NCBI GenBank assembly: GCA_039583695.1
Contig: JAVKSL010000007.1
Span: forward strand, 1 to 64,000
Length of the DNA stretch: 64,000 bases
Direction: 5' to 3'
Origin: JAVKSL01 sp039583695
Lineage (GTDB): Bacteria > Actinomycetota > Acidimicrobiia > Acidimicrobiales > JAJPHD01
Below, piece by piece: positions 7,053 to 17,036 of the stretch; the first letter of the stretch is position 1, and every line of letters starts with the position of its first letter. Position numbers and translations under genes: made by a program. The notes under the pieces were generated by a model. That model was not told the DNA's origin. It searched no databases and saw nothing but the letters and a program-made list of their open reading frames with translations.

Positions 7053-8741
7053 ATGGGAGCCGACGCATCCCAGCCCGACCAAACCGGCGCGCCCCTGGTG
7101 GTGAGGGCCGGCGCGCACGTCGAGCTCGACGGCGCCTGGGAGGTCGAGCTGGAGTCCGGCGAGCGCCGCTCCGGCAAGGGCGCCCTTCCGAGGGAGCTCC
7201 CGCTCGGCTACCATCACCTTGCCCACGGCTCCCAAACGGTCCGCCTGATCGTCAGCCCCGGCCGCTGCCACCTCCCAGGGGCGCGCAAGTGGGGGTGGGC
7301 AGTCCAGCTCTATGCCCTGCGCTCGCGTGCCAGCTGGGGCATGGGCGACTTGGGGGACCTGACCCGTCTCGGCGACTGGGCGGCCGGCAGGGGCGCCGGG
7401 ATGGTCATGGTGAACCCCCTCCACGCCCCGCGGCCGGGCGGCGAGGCCAGCCCCTACTTCCCGAGCAGCCGGTGCTGGTACGACCCCACCTACCTGGACA
7501 TGTCCCAGGTCCCAGGTATCGAAGCCTGCCCGGAGCTGCCCCGCCTGCGGGCCGAGGCCGATCAGCTCAACGCCGAGCCGCTGGTCGACCGCACCCGGGT
7601 CTGGGAACTGAAGAGCGCAGGCCTGGAGTGGGCATGGGAGCGGTTCTGCGATGACCCAAATTTCGAGGAATATGCCCGGCGCTCATCGGCCTCGCTGCCC
7701 ACCTACGCGAGGTTCGCTGCTCTGAGCGAGATCCACGAGGGGCCTTGGCCGACCTGGCGGGAGGTCGCAGCCGCGCCCCCCGAGCGGGTCCGATTCCACA
7801 TGTGGCTGCAGTGGCTGCTCGACTGCCAGCTCGCTGGCGCCGGGCGGTCGGTCGACCTGGTGACCGACCTGGCGGTGGGCGTCGACCCGGCCGGTGCCGA
7901 CACCTGGATGTGGCCGGACTGCTTCGCGCTGGGGGCGAGGGTCGGGGCGCCGCCGGACGCCTTCAACCCGGAGGGTCAGGACTGGGGCCTGCCGCCCCTG
8001 GACCCGTGGCGGCTGGCTGCCGCTGGTTTCGAGCCCTTCGTGCAGACCCTGCGGGCCGCGCTGCGCCGGGCCAGGGGGGTGCGGGTGGATCATGTGATGG
8101 GCCTGTTCCGGCTGTGGTGGATCCCGTCGGGGGCGAGTCCGGCCGACGGTGCCTACGTGCGCTATCCTGCCTCTGAGTTGCTGGATATCCTGGCCCTGGA
8201 AAGCGTGCGGGCGCAGGCCTACGTCGTGGGGGAGGACCTGGGGACGGTGAAGCCTTCGATTCGCGCCGAGCTGGCCGAGCGGGGGGTGCTGTCCTACCGG
8301 CTCTTGTGGTTCGAGCCGACACCGCCGGGGCCGGACTGGCCAGGGCTGTCGATGGCCGCAGTCACCACGCACGACCTTCCGACGGTGGCGGGGTGCTGGA
8401 GTGGCGCCGATGTCGCCGAGCAGCAGGCCCTGGGACTGTCGCCCGACGCCTCGGATGCCGTGGCGACCCGTGAACGGGTGGCCGGGTGGGCTGGTCTGTG
8501 CCCGGATGCGGAGATGGGGGAGGTCATCCTGCGGGTTCACCGGCTCCTGGCGTCGGCCTCCTCGGCGCTGGTCGTGGCCACCCTGGACGACGCTCTGGGC
8601 GTGGAGCGCCGCCCCAACATCCCGGGCACGACCGCTGAGGTGCGGCCCAACTGGTGCCTGGCCCTGCCGGCCAGCCTGGAAGAGATCATGGCGGACCCGG
8701 TCGTGGACGAGGTCGGCCGGGTCCTGGACAGCGGCGCCTGA
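7053..8741 (+). CDS. malQ: 4-alpha-glucanotransferase (amylomaltase, MalQ)
   Basis: This GH77 enzyme transfers alpha-1,4-glucan segments in maltodextrin and glycogen metabolism. Family motifs appear in order: VNPLHAPRPG, the YDPTYLDMSQVPGIE region, the nucleophile Asp in RVDHVMGLFR (near residue 345), the acid/base Glu in VGEDLG (near 394), and TTHDLPT (near 440). The listed ATG at 7053 gives 562 residues. The same frame is open back to 6945 and encodes a MalQ-like N-terminus (AWGIEPGYEDVHGNWHD), yet that stretch contains no ATG, GTG or TTG. The true start may therefore be an ATC near 6954 or 6975. It diverges from the hydrolase gene. Confidence 0.92.
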   Translation: MGADASQPDQTGAPLVVRAGAHVELDGAWEVELESGERRSGKGALPRELPLGYHHLAHGSQTVRLIVSPGRCHLPGARKWGWAVQLYALRSRASWGMGDLGDLTRLGDWAAGRGAGMVMVNPLHAPRPGGEASPYFPSSRCWYDPTYLDMSQVPGIEACPELPRLRAEADQLNAEPLVDRTRVWELKSAGLEWAWERFCDDPNFEEYARRSSASLPTYARFAALSEIHEGPWPTWREVAAAPPERVRFHMWLQWLLDCQLAGAGRSVDLVTDLAVGVDPAGADTWMWPDCFALGARVGAPPDAFNPEGQDWGLPPLDPWRLAAAGFEPFVQTLRAALRRARGVRVDHVMGLFRLWWIPSGASPADGAYVRYPASELLDILALESVRAQAYVVGEDLGTVKPSIRAELAERGVLSYRLLWFEPTPPGPDWPGLSMAAVTTHDLPTVAGCWSGADVAEQQALGLSPDASDAVATRERVAGWAGLCPDAEMGEVILRVHRLLASASSALVVATLDDALGVERRPNIPGTTAEVRPNWCLALPASLEEIMADPVVDEVGRVLDSGA

Positions 8742-8797
8742 GAACGCTCTCAGCCGGGCGTTCACCGGGGGGAGCCTGACTGGCGTAGCATCTGGCA

Positions 8798-9409
8798 ATG
8801 CAGCATTTGATCAGCTCGGGTGGCTACGCCGCGGTCTTTTTGTTGATGGTGGCCGAGTCGGCCTGCGTGCCGATCCCGTCCGAGGTGATCATGCTGTTCG
8901 CCGGGGTGCTCGCCGCCACCGGGCGGCTCAGCCTGGTGGCAGTCATCGTGCTCGGTGTGCTCGGCAACCTGGTGGGCAGCCTCATCGCTTGGGGCGTGGG
9001 CTGGGTCGGGGGCCGGCCTGCCCTGCATCGTTGGGGGCGCTGGGTATTGCTCTCGGATGCCGAGCTGGACCGGGCTGAGGGCTGGTTCGAGCGCCACGGG
9101 GAGGGGGCGGTGTTCTTCGGTCGGATGCTGCCGGTCGTGCGGACCTTCATCTCCCTGCCGGCAGGGGTGGCACGCATGGCCCCAGGTCGCTTCGCCAGCT
9201 TTACCCTGGCCGGCTGCATTCCATGGACCGCGGCCCTGGGCGTGGCGGGCTATGAGCTCGGGAGCCAGTGGCGTTCGGTGGCGCACGGCTTCAAGGATGC
9301 GACTTATGTGATCGCGGTCCTGGTCGTGCTGGCGGTGCTGGCGGTTGTGGTGCGCCTGGCTCGCCGGCGGCGTGACGAGCGGGCCGCCCCTGCTTCCTCG
9401 GGCACCTGA
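8798..9409 (+). CDS. DedA/SNARE-associated family membrane protein
   Basis: A 203-residue DedA-family integral membrane protein. It starts with a hydrophobic segment containing the conserved E-x4-P-x-P-S-E pattern (ESACVPIPSE). It then shows FFGRMLPVVRTFISLPAG, the family's arginine-containing motif, and a C-terminal pair of membrane helices. Members act as lipid scramblases or transporters, including undecaprenyl-phosphate recycling, and support membrane homeostasis. An Arg-rich cytoplasmic tail ends the protein. It begins 56 bases after malQ and may be read from the same transcript. Confidence 0.9.
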   Translation: MQHLISSGGYAAVFLLMVAESACVPIPSEVIMLFAGVLAATGRLSLVAVIVLGVLGNLVGSLIAWGVGWVGGRPALHRWGRWVLLSDAELDRAEGWFERHGEGAVFFGRMLPVVRTFISLPAGVARMAPGRFASFTLAGCIPWTAALGVAGYELGSQWRSVAHGFKDATYVIAVLVVLAVLAVVVRLARRRRDERAAPASSGT

Positions 9410-9475
9410 GGACTTCACGCGATTGTGACTTAGCCCGCACGTCCCGTTCACGCGGTGGTGGTTGGCTGGGTGCCC

Positions 9476-11221
9476 ATGAGCAACGGTGTGGCCACGCTGC
9501 TGGAGCAGGTGCTGAGCGAGCAGGCGGAGATGAGCGCGGTGGAGCTGTTCTCGGGGCTTCACGAGGTGGGTCTGGCCGGCGAGGTCGGGTGGTATCGCAA
9601 CCTCATGCCGGCGAGCCCACCGGGGCCGGGCCGCCAGTACGGCTTCGAGGTGGACCTGGACTCCTGCACTGGCTGCAAGGCGTGCGTCACGGCCTGCCAC
9701 CGGCGTAACGGCCTTGACGAGGGGGAATCCTGGCGCAGCGCGGGTCTGTTGGAGGTTCGCGGGGCCGGGGCTGTGGCTGTGGCCGGGGCTGTGGCTGTGG
9801 CTGTGGCCGCGAAGCCCGGTGCCGGTCGAAGTGGCAGTGATTCGGGGTCTATAGCAACCAGAATCACTACCGGCCCGGCGAGGGTGGCCCCCCAGGTCGT
9901 GACTACGGCGTGTCACCACTGCGTGGAGCCGGCCTGCCTAGGGGGATGCCCGGTGAACGCATACGAGAAGGACCCGATCACCGGCATCGTGGTCCATCTG
10001 GACGACCAGTGCATCGGGTGCGGGTATTGCCTGATGACCTGCCCGTACGAGGTGCCTCGCTTCAACGACCGGCTGGGGATCGTCCGCAAGTGCGACATGT
10101 GCCGAGGTCGGCTGGCTGCTGGCGAGGCGCCGGCCTGCGTGGAGGCGTGTCCGAACGGGGCGATCCGGGTGTCGATAGTGGACGTGGCGGGCCAGCGGAA
10201 AGCCGCGGCGACCGGGCGTTTCCTGGTTGGAGCTCCCACCCCGTTGAAGACTGTTCCGAGCACTGTGTACCGCTCCAGGCGGGGCCTCGACACAACCCTG
10301 CGACCTGGGCCTCACGGCACGGTCCCTCCCAAGCCGGGTCGAAGCGAGCTGCCGCTGGTGTGGAGCCTGGTGCTGAGCCAGCTTGCAGCCGGTGCGGCCC
10401 TGGCCGGGGCAATTGCCGGGGGCTCAGTCGGTCTGGCCCTCATGACGGTGGTGCTCGGCGCCGTCTCCGTCGTGGCGAGCCTGGCCCACCTGGGGCGGCC
10501 TCGCTACGCCTGGCGGGCAGTGATCGGCTGGAAGCATTCCTGGCTGAGCCGGGAAGTGCTGGCAATCAGCGCCTTTGTGAGCCTGGCCGCCGCCTGGGCG
10601 GGAGTCTCGCTGGCTGAGCTGGCTTGGGCTTCTCCGGTGCCCGTGATCGCCGAGCTCGGCGCGGTGCTCGGGTGGGTGACCGCCGCGGCTGGGCTGGCCA
10701 CCATCGCCTGTTCGGTGATGGTGTATGCGGCCACGGGCAGGAGCTGGTGGCGGGCGAGCCTGGGCGCGGTGCGCTTTGCTGGCACCGCGGCGTCCGGCGC
10801 TCTCTGCGGGTTGGCTGGCATATTGGCCATGACCGGCCAACCGGGCCGCCCCGGGTCGGGGAGGGCCGTGCTGGCCATAGCGCTGGTGGTGCTCGCCGGG
10901 AGCGTCGTAGCCTCCGAGAGGCTGGCGCGCTGGCGCATGCGCCGGCGGTTGGCCGACTACGTGGACCGCAGCCGGGGCGAGATGGCTGGAAGTGCCGCCC
11001 TGCTCCGCCGCCGAGCGCTGCGGAGCCTGGCCGGCTGGCGCCTTGGCTGCAGCCTCGCCGGCGCTCTGGTGCTGGCTGACGGCGTTGCCCTGGCGGCTCC
11101 CAGTCCAGGGCGAGTGCTGGCTGTCGCGGGCTTGGCGCTGGTGCTGGCCGGTGAGCTGGTTGGGCGAAGCATCATTTTCGTTGCCGTGGCCCCGACCAGG
11201 ATGCCTGGCGGGCGGGTGTGA
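9476..11221 (+). CDS. Fused DmsB-DmsC: four-cluster ferredoxin subunit plus membrane anchor
   Basis: About 581 residues joining two subunits usually encoded separately. Residues to about 250 form a DmsB-like electron-transfer unit with four cysteine groups: [38 protein letters not shown] and CDMCRGR followed by CVEACP. An Ala/Val/Gly run with GAVAVAG repeats is inserted between the first and second groups. From about residue 290 on, eight or so hydrophobic segments resemble the DmsC quinol-oxidising anchor. The stop overlaps the next gene's GTG, so both subunits are made together. It probably passes electrons from menaquinol to the catalytic subunit, or the reverse. An in-frame GTG at 9455 is an alternative start. 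Confidence 0.85.
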   Translation: MSNGVATLLEQVLSEQAEMSAVELFSGLHEVGLAGEVGWYRNLMPASPPGPGRQYGFEVDLDSCTGCKACVTACHRRNGLDEGESWRSAGLLEVRGAGAVAVAGAVAVAVAAKPGAGRSGSDSGSIATRITTGPARVAPQVVTTACHHCVEPACLGGCPVNAYEKDPITGIVVHLDDQCIGCGYCLMTCPYEVPRFNDRLGIVRKCDMCRGRLAAGEAPACVEACPNGAIRVSIVDVAGQRKAAATGRFLVGAPTPLKTVPSTVYRSRRGLDTTLRPGPHGTVPPKPGRSELPLVWSLVLSQLAAGAALAGAIAGGSVGLALMTVVLGAVSVVASLAHLGRPRYAWRAVIGWKHSWLSREVLAISAFVSLAAAWAGVSLAELAWASPVPVIAELGAVLGWVTAAAGLATIACSVMVYAATGRSWWRASLGAVRFAGTAASGALCGLAGILAMTGQPGRPGSGRAVLAIALVVLAGSVVASERLARWRMRRRLADYVDRSRGEMAGSAALLRRRALRSLAGWRLGCSLAGALVLADGVALAAPSPGRVLAVAGLALVLAGELVGRSIIFVAVAPTRMPGGRV

Positions 11222-13434
11222 CCGGGCGGCTCCCGGCCCCCATCCTGGTGCGCCGGGGAGGTCAGCTCACCGACGAGCTGGCCCGTGAGGCGGGCGGCCC
11301 CCCGGGGCTGGGCCAGGTTCCTTCCCGACTTGCTCCCAGCTCGATTGCGCCGGTTGTCTGCGGCTACTGCGCGGTCGGCTGCTCGCTGGATGTTCACGTC
11401 CGAAACGGCAGAGCGGTGAGCTTGTCGCCGAGCCCGGCTTACCCGGTCAACCGGGGTCATGCCTGCCCCAAGGGTTGGGAGGCACTCGCCCCCCTGGCGG
11501 CGCCCGACCGGGGCACGGTCCCGCTCCTGCGCCGGGGGGGTCAGCTGGAGCCGGCCTCCTGGCCCGAGGCTGTAGGCGAGATGGTGAGTCGATTTCGTGC
11601 CATAGGGGAGCGCCACGGTCCAGCGGCGGTGGCCTTCCTCAGCACGGGTCAGATCGCCACCGAGGAGATGGCCCTGCTCGGGACCCTGGCCAAGTTGGGT
11701 ATGGGCATGGTCCACGGCGACGGGAACACCCGCCAGTGCATGGCCAGCGCAGTGGTCGCCTACCAGGGCTGCTTCGGGTTCGACGCCCCGCCGTACACCT
11801 ACGCCGACCTGGAGTGCTCGGATGTGATAGTGCTTGTCGGCTCCAACATGTGCATCGCGCATCCCATCCTGTGGGAGCGGGTGTGCGCCAACCCGCACCA
11901 CCCAGAGGTGATCGTGGTGGATCCCCGACTCACCGAGACCGCTGCTGCGGGAACCCGGCACCTGGCGATCTGGCCCAAGTCGGACCTGTGGTTGCTCTAC
12001 GGCCTGGCGCACGCGCTCATTGCCAGAGGCGCAGTGGATGCCGAGTTCGTGGCCGCACACACCTCCGGGTTCGAGGGGTTCGCTGCGCACGTGGCTCGCT
12101 TCACCCCCGAGGTGGTGTCGGCCCGCACGGGACTAGCCGCCTCCGCGATCCTCGAGGTGGCCAACCAGATTGCGGCGGGCCGCCGGGTCTCGTTCTGGTG
12201 GACCATGGGGGTGAACCAGAGCCACGAGGGGGTGCGGGTTGCCCAGGCGATAATCGCCCTGGCCTTGATGACCGGGAACATCGGCCGGCTCGGCACGGGT
12301 GCCAACTCGATCACCGGCCAGTGCAACGCCATGGGCTCACGCCAGTTCTCGCTGACCACCGGGCTGTTCGGTGGGCGGCGCTTCGAGGATGCCGCCGAGC
12401 GCGCCGAGGTTGCCGAGATGCTGGGGTTGGACGAGGGCCTCATTCCCCGGAGCAAGGGCCTGGCCTACGATCAGATCCTGGGGTCCATCCGCAGAGGGGA
12501 GGTGCGAGGGCTGTGGGTGGTGGGGACCAACACGGCACATTCTTGGCCGGATCGCGGCGCACTGTCGTCGACCCTCGCTGAGCTGGAGTGCCTGGTGGTG
12601 CAGGACATGTATCCGACCACCGAGACGGCGTCGAGGGCTGACGTCTACCTTCCGGCGGCTGGCTGGGGGGAGAAGGAGGGCACTTTCATCAACTCCGAGC
12701 GCCGGGTCGGCCTCCTCCAGCGCGTGGCGCCGGCCCCGGGACAGGCGTTGGCCGACTTCCACATCTTCCGGCTGGTCGCAGAAGCCTGGGGGGTTGGCCC
12801 CATGTTCAGAGACTGGACCAGCCCCGAGGCGGCTTTCGAGGTCCTCCAGCGCGTGTCCAGGGGCACCCCCTGCGACATCAGCGGCATTGCCGGCTACGAG
12901 CAGCTACGCAGCTCCGGGGGCGTCCAGTGGCCCTACCCCGAGGGGACCGCGGACGCGCCGGCCGAGCGGCGGCTGTTCGAGGATGGACGCTTCTACCACC
13001 CTGATGGTCGAGCTCGATTCGTGTGGGACGAGCCTCACGCCGGGCCGGAGGATCTGAGCGCGCAATGGCCGCTCCGGTTGCTGAGCGGGCGGGGCAGCTC
13101 GGCGCAGTGGCACACTCAGACTCGCACCTCAAAGTGCGCGGTGCTCGCCGGATTGGCGCCAGCGGAGGCTTACGTGCAGATCTCTCCGACCGATGGCGAG
13201 GCATTCGGGATCGCCGAAGGGGACCTGGTCGAGGTGTCCACCCGCCGGGGCACCATGACCGCACGTGCCTCGGTCACCGCGGCCGTCGGGCCGGGTCAGA
13301 TCTTCCTGCCGATGCACTACGTCGGGACCAATCGCCTGACGCTGGAGGTGGTCGACCCCCACTCTCGCCAGCCCTCGTTCAAGGACGGCGCCGCCACGCT
13401 GCGCCGCATTGGGGGGGCCGAGGCATCTGGGTGA
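11218..13434 (+). CDS. Molybdopterin oxidoreductase, nitrate-reductase-like catalytic subunit
   Basis: A 738-residue DMSO-reductase-superfamily catalytic subunit. C48-x2-C51-x3-C55-x27-C83 (CGYCAVGC to CPKGW) binds the proximal [4Fe-4S] cluster. NTRQCMAS places Cys174 where the molybdenum ligand sits in assimilatory/periplasmic nitrate reductases and cysteine-type relatives. Later motifs [37 protein letters not shown] and the C-terminal FLPMHY region with [10 protein letters not shown] fit the NasA/NarB group. There is no twin-arginine signal, so the enzyme should be cytoplasmic although its partner carries a membrane anchor. The substrate is uncertain: nitrate is likeliest from the cysteine ligand and sequence feel, but no transporter or nitrite reductase lies adjacent. 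Confidence 0.82.
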   Translation: MTGRLPAPILVRRGGQLTDELAREAGGPPGLGQVPSRLAPSSIAPVVCGYCAVGCSLDVHVRNGRAVSLSPSPAYPVNRGHACPKGWEALAPLAAPDRGTVPLLRRGGQLEPASWPEAVGEMVSRFRAIGERHGPAAVAFLSTGQIATEEMALLGTLAKLGMGMVHGDGNTRQCMASAVVAYQGCFGFDAPPYTYADLECSDVIVLVGSNMCIAHPILWERVCANPHHPEVIVVDPRLTETAAAGTRHLAIWPKSDLWLLYGLAHALIARGAVDAEFVAAHTSGFEGFAAHVARFTPEVVSARTGLAASAILEVANQIAAGRRVSFWWTMGVNQSHEGVRVAQAIIALALMTGNIGRLGTGANSITGQCNAMGSRQFSLTTGLFGGRRFEDAAERAEVAEMLGLDEGLIPRSKGLAYDQILGSIRRGEVRGLWVVGTNTAHSWPDRGALSSTLAELECLVVQDMYPTTETASRADVYLPAAGWGEKEGTFINSERRVGLLQRVAPAPGQALADFHIFRLVAEAWGVGPMFRDWTSPEAAFEVLQRVSRGTPCDISGIAGYEQLRSSGGVQWPYPEGTADAPAERRLFEDGRFYHPDGRARFVWDEPHAGPEDLSAQWPLRLLSGRGSSAQWHTQTRTSKCAVLAGLAPAEAYVQISPTDGEAFGIAEGDLVEVSTRRGTMTARASVTAAVGPGQIFLPMHYVGTNRLTLEVVDPHSRQPSFKDGAATLRRIGGAEASG

Positions 13435-13962
13435 TCAGCAGGCTGATCTGGACCCATGCTCGGCCTCGATGATCGCATTCACCAGGTCGGCCCGAGCGCG
13501 TGCCACCCGAGAGCGAATCGTGCCCACCGGGCAGGAGCAGGCCGCCGCCGCCTCCTCGTAGGAGAGCCCCGAGACCTGGGTGAGCACGAACGCCATCCGT
13601 CGCTCAGGGGCCAAGCGGGCAATCAGGTCGGCCATCGCCAGCGGCCCGCCCGGATCGGGAACCACCCGGGTGAGCACTGTCGCATCCCGGTTGCGGCGCC
13701 GAGTGCGAGATCGTAGCTCATCCATGCAGGTGTGCCTGGCAATGGAGAGGATCCAAGCACGTGCCGGAGCGTCGCCCCGGAAGCGCCGGATGGCCCCGAG
13801 TGCCCGGAGGAAGGTCTCCTGGGACAGGTCATCCGCGCTGCGAGCGTCGACCGCCGCGGCACAAAGACGCCAGACCGGCTCGTAGGCGACCTCGACGAAG
13901 CGCTGCAGCGCGTCGGGTTCCCCGGCGCGCGCGGCGTGGGCGAGCTGGGAGAGTCGGTCCAT
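13435..13962 (-). CDS. ECF RNA polymerase sigma factor
   Basis: A 175-residue extracytoplasmic-function sigma factor. Region 2 shows DDLSQETFLRALGAIRRFRGDAPARAWILSI in spaced pieces (core promoter-melting segment RAWILSIAR). Region 4 shows LSYEEAAAACSCPVGTIRSRVARAR, the helix-turn-helix that reads the -35 element. I start at the ATG at 13962; the frame is open far upstream to 14535, but that part is antisense to the next genes. It ends right beside the molybdo-enzyme stop. A zinc-finger anti-sigma gene lies divergently upstream, so the pair probably works together although it is not in one operon. Confidence 0.9.
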   Translation of the reverse strand: MDRLSQLAHAARAGEPDALQRFVEVAYEPVWRLCAAAVDARSADDLSQETFLRALGAIRRFRGDAPARAWILSIARHTCMDELRSRTRRRNRDATVLTRVVPDPGGPLAMADLIARLAPERRMAFVLTQVSGLSYEEAAAACSCPVGTIRSRVARARADLVNAIIEAEHGSRSAC

Positions 13963-14100
13963 TGGCGCGAACCTATCCCCGAGGCTGAGCACGGCTCCAG
14001 TCGTGGGCCCGGAACGGTTCAGGCTGGATAGCGGGTGGTGAGTGGGCGCCGAGGCGGACCCGGCACGGGCTCGATCTCGTTGGGGAACTTTTGCCCAACC

Positions 14101-14433
14101 GTGAACGACTGGACATGTGTGAACTGCGATGCGGCCCGCGAGGCGATCTCCGCCCTTCTCGACGGCGAGCTCCCTGGGCTCGAGCTGGGCGACCTGGAGC
14201 GACACGTCGGCGGGTGCGTCGGGTGCGCCGATTGGCGGGAGAGGGCGCACCAGCTGACCAGGAGGGTGCGGATTCAGGCGGTGTGCCCGCCACGGCGGCC
14301 GCCACCTGAGCTGCTGGCGATCGTCCTGGGGGGTTGTCGGTGTGGTTGTGCCGGCTGTCGATGTGGTCCTGGCTCTGGCCAGTGTGGCTGTGGTGCGGGC
14401 GCTTGTGGCTGCGACGTGTGCGGACATGGCTGA
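14101..14433 (+). CDS. Zinc-finger (zf-HC2) anti-sigma factor with Cys-rich tail
   Basis: About 110 residues from a GTG at 14101. The N-terminus has the anti-sigma zinc-finger pattern: CDAAREAISALLDGEL, then H-x3-C-x2-C (HVGGCVGC), which in ZAS proteins binds zinc and holds an ECF sigma factor. The last 35 residues are unusual: Cys and Gly alternate (GCRCGCAGCRCG, CGCGAGACGC), with about eleven cysteines. There is no membrane segment, so it looks like a soluble, possibly metal- or redox-sensing anti-sigma. It is divergent from the ECF gene, and its end overlaps the possible start of the membrane-protein gene downstream. Confidence 0.75.
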   Translation: MNDWTCVNCDAAREAISALLDGELPGLELGDLERHVGGCVGCADWRERAHQLTRRVRIQAVCPPRRPPPELLAIVLGGCRCGCAGCRCGPGSGQCGCGAGACGCDVCGHG

Positions 14434-14443
14434 GGTGGCGGTG

Positions 14444-15949
14444 ATGGAGGCGATGCGGGTGGGGGCCACTCTGCTGGCAGCGGGGATCCCCGCGATGCCG
14501 GGCATGGGTGGCGGGCCAGGCCCGACCCCCGGCAACCCGCGCGTGGTGTCCGCCTTTCACACCACGCTCTTGTTCCAGGGGCTCATTGTCCTTGTGATCG
14601 CGGGTCTTGTGCTCCTGGCGTGGAGCTTCATCCGCCGCATGCAGCTGGAGCGTCCGAAGGCGACTCAACCGGTCCCCGTTCTCCCGCCGGAGCCGGTTGC
14701 CAGGCGTCTGCTGCGGATCTGCTTCGGGCTCCTGTGGATATTGGACGGGATCCTCCAAGGCCAGCCTGGCATGCCGATGGGCATGGTACCCAAGGTGATC
14801 CGGCCGGCCCTGGCAGGCTCTCCGGCTTGGGTTCACGATCTAGTGAATGACGCTACCGCCATCTGGATCCGTCACCCCCCAAGCGCTGCAGCGGGGGCCG
14901 TTTGGATCCAGGTCGGGATTGGCGTCTGGCTCCTTGCGGCACCGAGGGGGAGCTGGTCACGCCTAGGTGGCCTCGTCAGCGTCGGCTGGGGGCTCGTGGT
15001 CTGGGTCTTCGGGGAAGCATTCGGGGGGATCTTTGGCCCGGGGTACTCGGTCCTGTTCGGGGCACCGGGGGCAGCGTTGCTGTATTGCGTTGCCGGAGTA
15101 TTGATCGCCCTGCCGGAGAGGCTCTGGCTCACCTCACGGCTGGGCCGGAGAGTAGGACAGGTGACGGGCCTGTTCCTCGTCGGGATGGCGGTTCTCCAAG
15201 CGTGGCCGAACAGGGGGTTCTGGCTGGGCCAGGGTCCTCACGCAGACAATTCCCGGACCCTCGTGGCCATGGTCACCCAGATGGCCAAGACCCCCCAGCC
15301 CCACTGGCTGTCTTCCTGGGTGGCAGGTTTTGGGGCGTTCGACGCCGCCCATGCCTGGGGGGTCAACCTGTTCGTGGTGATCGTGCTGGCGGGAGTGGGG
15401 CTGGGCCTTCTGACGGCTCGCCGGACGTTGGTGGCCGTCGCGGTGACGGCTGGCGTGCTCGGGTGCCTGGTCGACTGGGTGCTGATCGAGGATCTCGGCT
15501 TCTTTGGGGGAGTGGGCACCGATCCGAACAGCATGATCCCGCTTGCGGTGGTGCTGGTGGCTGGCTACGTCGCGATGAGCCGGGTTCCGGCCGCCGCGAC
15601 TTTCTCGGCAGGGTCGGGGTCGGGGGTGCCTGGGTCGGGGGTGCCGGGCAGGCCAGGGTGGCGAGATCGCGTTGTGCTCAGTCCGAGCTATGCCTTCCGC
15701 TCAGTTGCGGCTATCGGGGCGCTGGGTGTCATCCTGGTGGGGGCAGCACCCCTGGCGGTGGCGGCGATCAACCCCAATGCCTCCCCGATCCTCACCCGAG
15801 CTCACGTCGGCGCTGCGGGGGTCACGGGGGCAGCAGTGTCGGCGGGGGCCACTGGGGCAGCGGGGGCAGCGGGGGCCACGGGGGCAGCGGGTATTCTCGG
15901 TGGTCGAGCTGATCTGGAACGTGAGGAGGCCACGCAGTGCTGGGTGTGA
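14444..15949 (+). CDS. Multi-pass membrane protein of unknown function
   Basis: About 501 residues from the ATG at 14444, which follows a GAGGTGG; the open frame reaches back to 14342, overlapping the anti-sigma gene. It has roughly ten hydrophobic segments, starting with LFQGLIVLVIAGLVLLAW, and motifs such as LWILDGILQGQPGMPMGM. The C-terminal part is low-complexity Gly/Ala/Thr with GATGAAGA repeats. I cannot assign a family with confidence; the LWILDG segment vaguely recalls DoxX-like proteins. Its end overlaps the CtaG gene by 13 bases. That coupling suggests a role linked to the membrane, copper or terminal oxidase assembly, which is inference from neighbours only. Confidence 0.65.
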   Translation: MEAMRVGATLLAAGIPAMPGMGGGPGPTPGNPRVVSAFHTTLLFQGLIVLVIAGLVLLAWSFIRRMQLERPKATQPVPVLPPEPVARRLLRICFGLLWILDGILQGQPGMPMGMVPKVIRPALAGSPAWVHDLVNDATAIWIRHPPSAAAGAVWIQVGIGVWLLAAPRGSWSRLGGLVSVGWGLVVWVFGEAFGGIFGPGYSVLFGAPGAALLYCVAGVLIALPERLWLTSRLGRRVGQVTGLFLVGMAVLQAWPNRGFWLGQGPHADNSRTLVAMVTQMAKTPQPHWLSSWVAGFGAFDAAHAWGVNLFVVIVLAGVGLGLLTARRTLVAVAVTAGVLGCLVDWVLIEDLGFFGGVGTDPNSMIPLAVVLVAGYVAMSRVPAAATFSAGSGSGVPGSGVPGRPGWRDRVVLSPSYAFRSVAAIGALGVILVGAAPLAVAAINPNASPILTRAHVGAAGVTGAAVSAGATGAAGAAGATGAAGILGGRADLEREEATQCWV

Positions 15950-16965
15950 GCATGACCAGAGTCAGCTTCAACATTCACAACGCCATCACAGCTTGGACCT
16001 GGACCCCGTTCTCGGTGCTCATGGCCGCGGTCCTGATAGGCGTCGGATACTGGTACCTTCGAGCTGACTGGCTGCTGGCTGCCCGGGGCCGGCGCTGGCC
16101 GGGGAGTCGCACCGCCTACTTCATGGGCGGTCTGTTCATGGTCGAGCTGGCGCTTGGCTCACCAGTTGCCACGTTCACGAACTACGACTTTCAGGCTCAC
16201 ATCGTCCAGCATCTGCTCCTGATGGTGGCTGCTCCGGCGCTGCTGGCCCTGGGGGCACCTTCGACCCTGCTTCTCCAGACCGTGAGCCGCAAGGTCAAGC
16301 TCCGCTGGCTCAAGGTGCTGCATTCGCGACCGTTCGCCGTGCTCACTCATCCGCTCACCGCCTGGATATTGTACATCGGCCTGATGTTCGCGTTCTTCCT
16401 CACCAGTCTCATCAACACCGCGATGCTGCACATGCCATTGATGGACGTGTTGAACCTGACATTCCTGATGGGGGGTTGCCTGTACTGGTGGCCCATGATC
16501 GGCAGGGACCCGATGGTCCGCTGGAAGATGGGCTACGGCGCCAACATGGCCAACCTGTTGCTTGGCGGCGCAACGGAGACCTTCCTTGGGGTGTTTATCT
16601 TGATGTCACACAATCCCATAGCGTCGATGTACACCCTGTCCAGCACCCACGCAGGTGGAGCGCTTCTGTGGATCTCGACCGAGGTGGCCACGGTCGGCGG
16701 GCTGGCTCCGCTCTTCATTGCTTGGATGCGATCAGAGCAGCGGGAAGGGGCTCGTCTGAATGCCCGTCAGGACGATGTAGCTGTCGACGGTGCCAGAGCA
16801 AGCGCCGGTGCCGTCCCTGTGCGAGCGGCAACCGGTCCTGCCTTCCAGGTGGCGGGTGGCGATTCCCAGCTGACGACCTGGGAGTCCGCCTGGCTCGCAC
16901 GGACTGGTTCGATACCGGCTAGGCGCGAGCCCGACACCAGGAAGGTCGACCCCCGCGGGGTGTGA
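15937..16965 (+). CDS. ctaG: CtaG (caa3-type) cytochrome c oxidase assembly protein
   Basis: A 342-residue integral membrane protein of the caa3_CtaG family, implicated in assembly of cytochrome c oxidase, probably at the copper-insertion step. Characteristic parts are FMGGLFMVELALGSPVA, AHIVQHLLLMVAAPALLALGAP with its histidine pair, and later LMGGCLYWWPMIG and AGGALLWISTE. There are about seven membrane helices and a soluble C-terminal tail. The GTG at 15937 has GAGGAGG eight bases upstream and overlaps the previous gene. The ECF / anti-sigma / membrane protein / CtaG grouping suggests a stress-regulated respiratory locus. Confidence 0.88.
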   Translation: MLGVSMTRVSFNIHNAITAWTWTPFSVLMAAVLIGVGYWYLRADWLLAARGRRWPGSRTAYFMGGLFMVELALGSPVATFTNYDFQAHIVQHLLLMVAAPALLALGAPSTLLLQTVSRKVKLRWLKVLHSRPFAVLTHPLTAWILYIGLMFAFFLTSLINTAMLHMPLMDVLNLTFLMGGCLYWWPMIGRDPMVRWKMGYGANMANLLLGGATETFLGVFILMSHNPIASMYTLSSTHAGGALLWISTEVATVGGLAPLFIAWMRSEQREGARLNARQDDVAVDGARASAGAVPVRAATGPAFQVAGGDSQLTTWESAWLARTGSIPARREPDTRKVDPRGV

Positions 16966-17036
16966 CCATCCACGGGCAACTGGCGCGGGCAGATGTCGCA
17001 TAGCATTCTCAGCCCCACCTAGTCCCGTGCGAGAGG

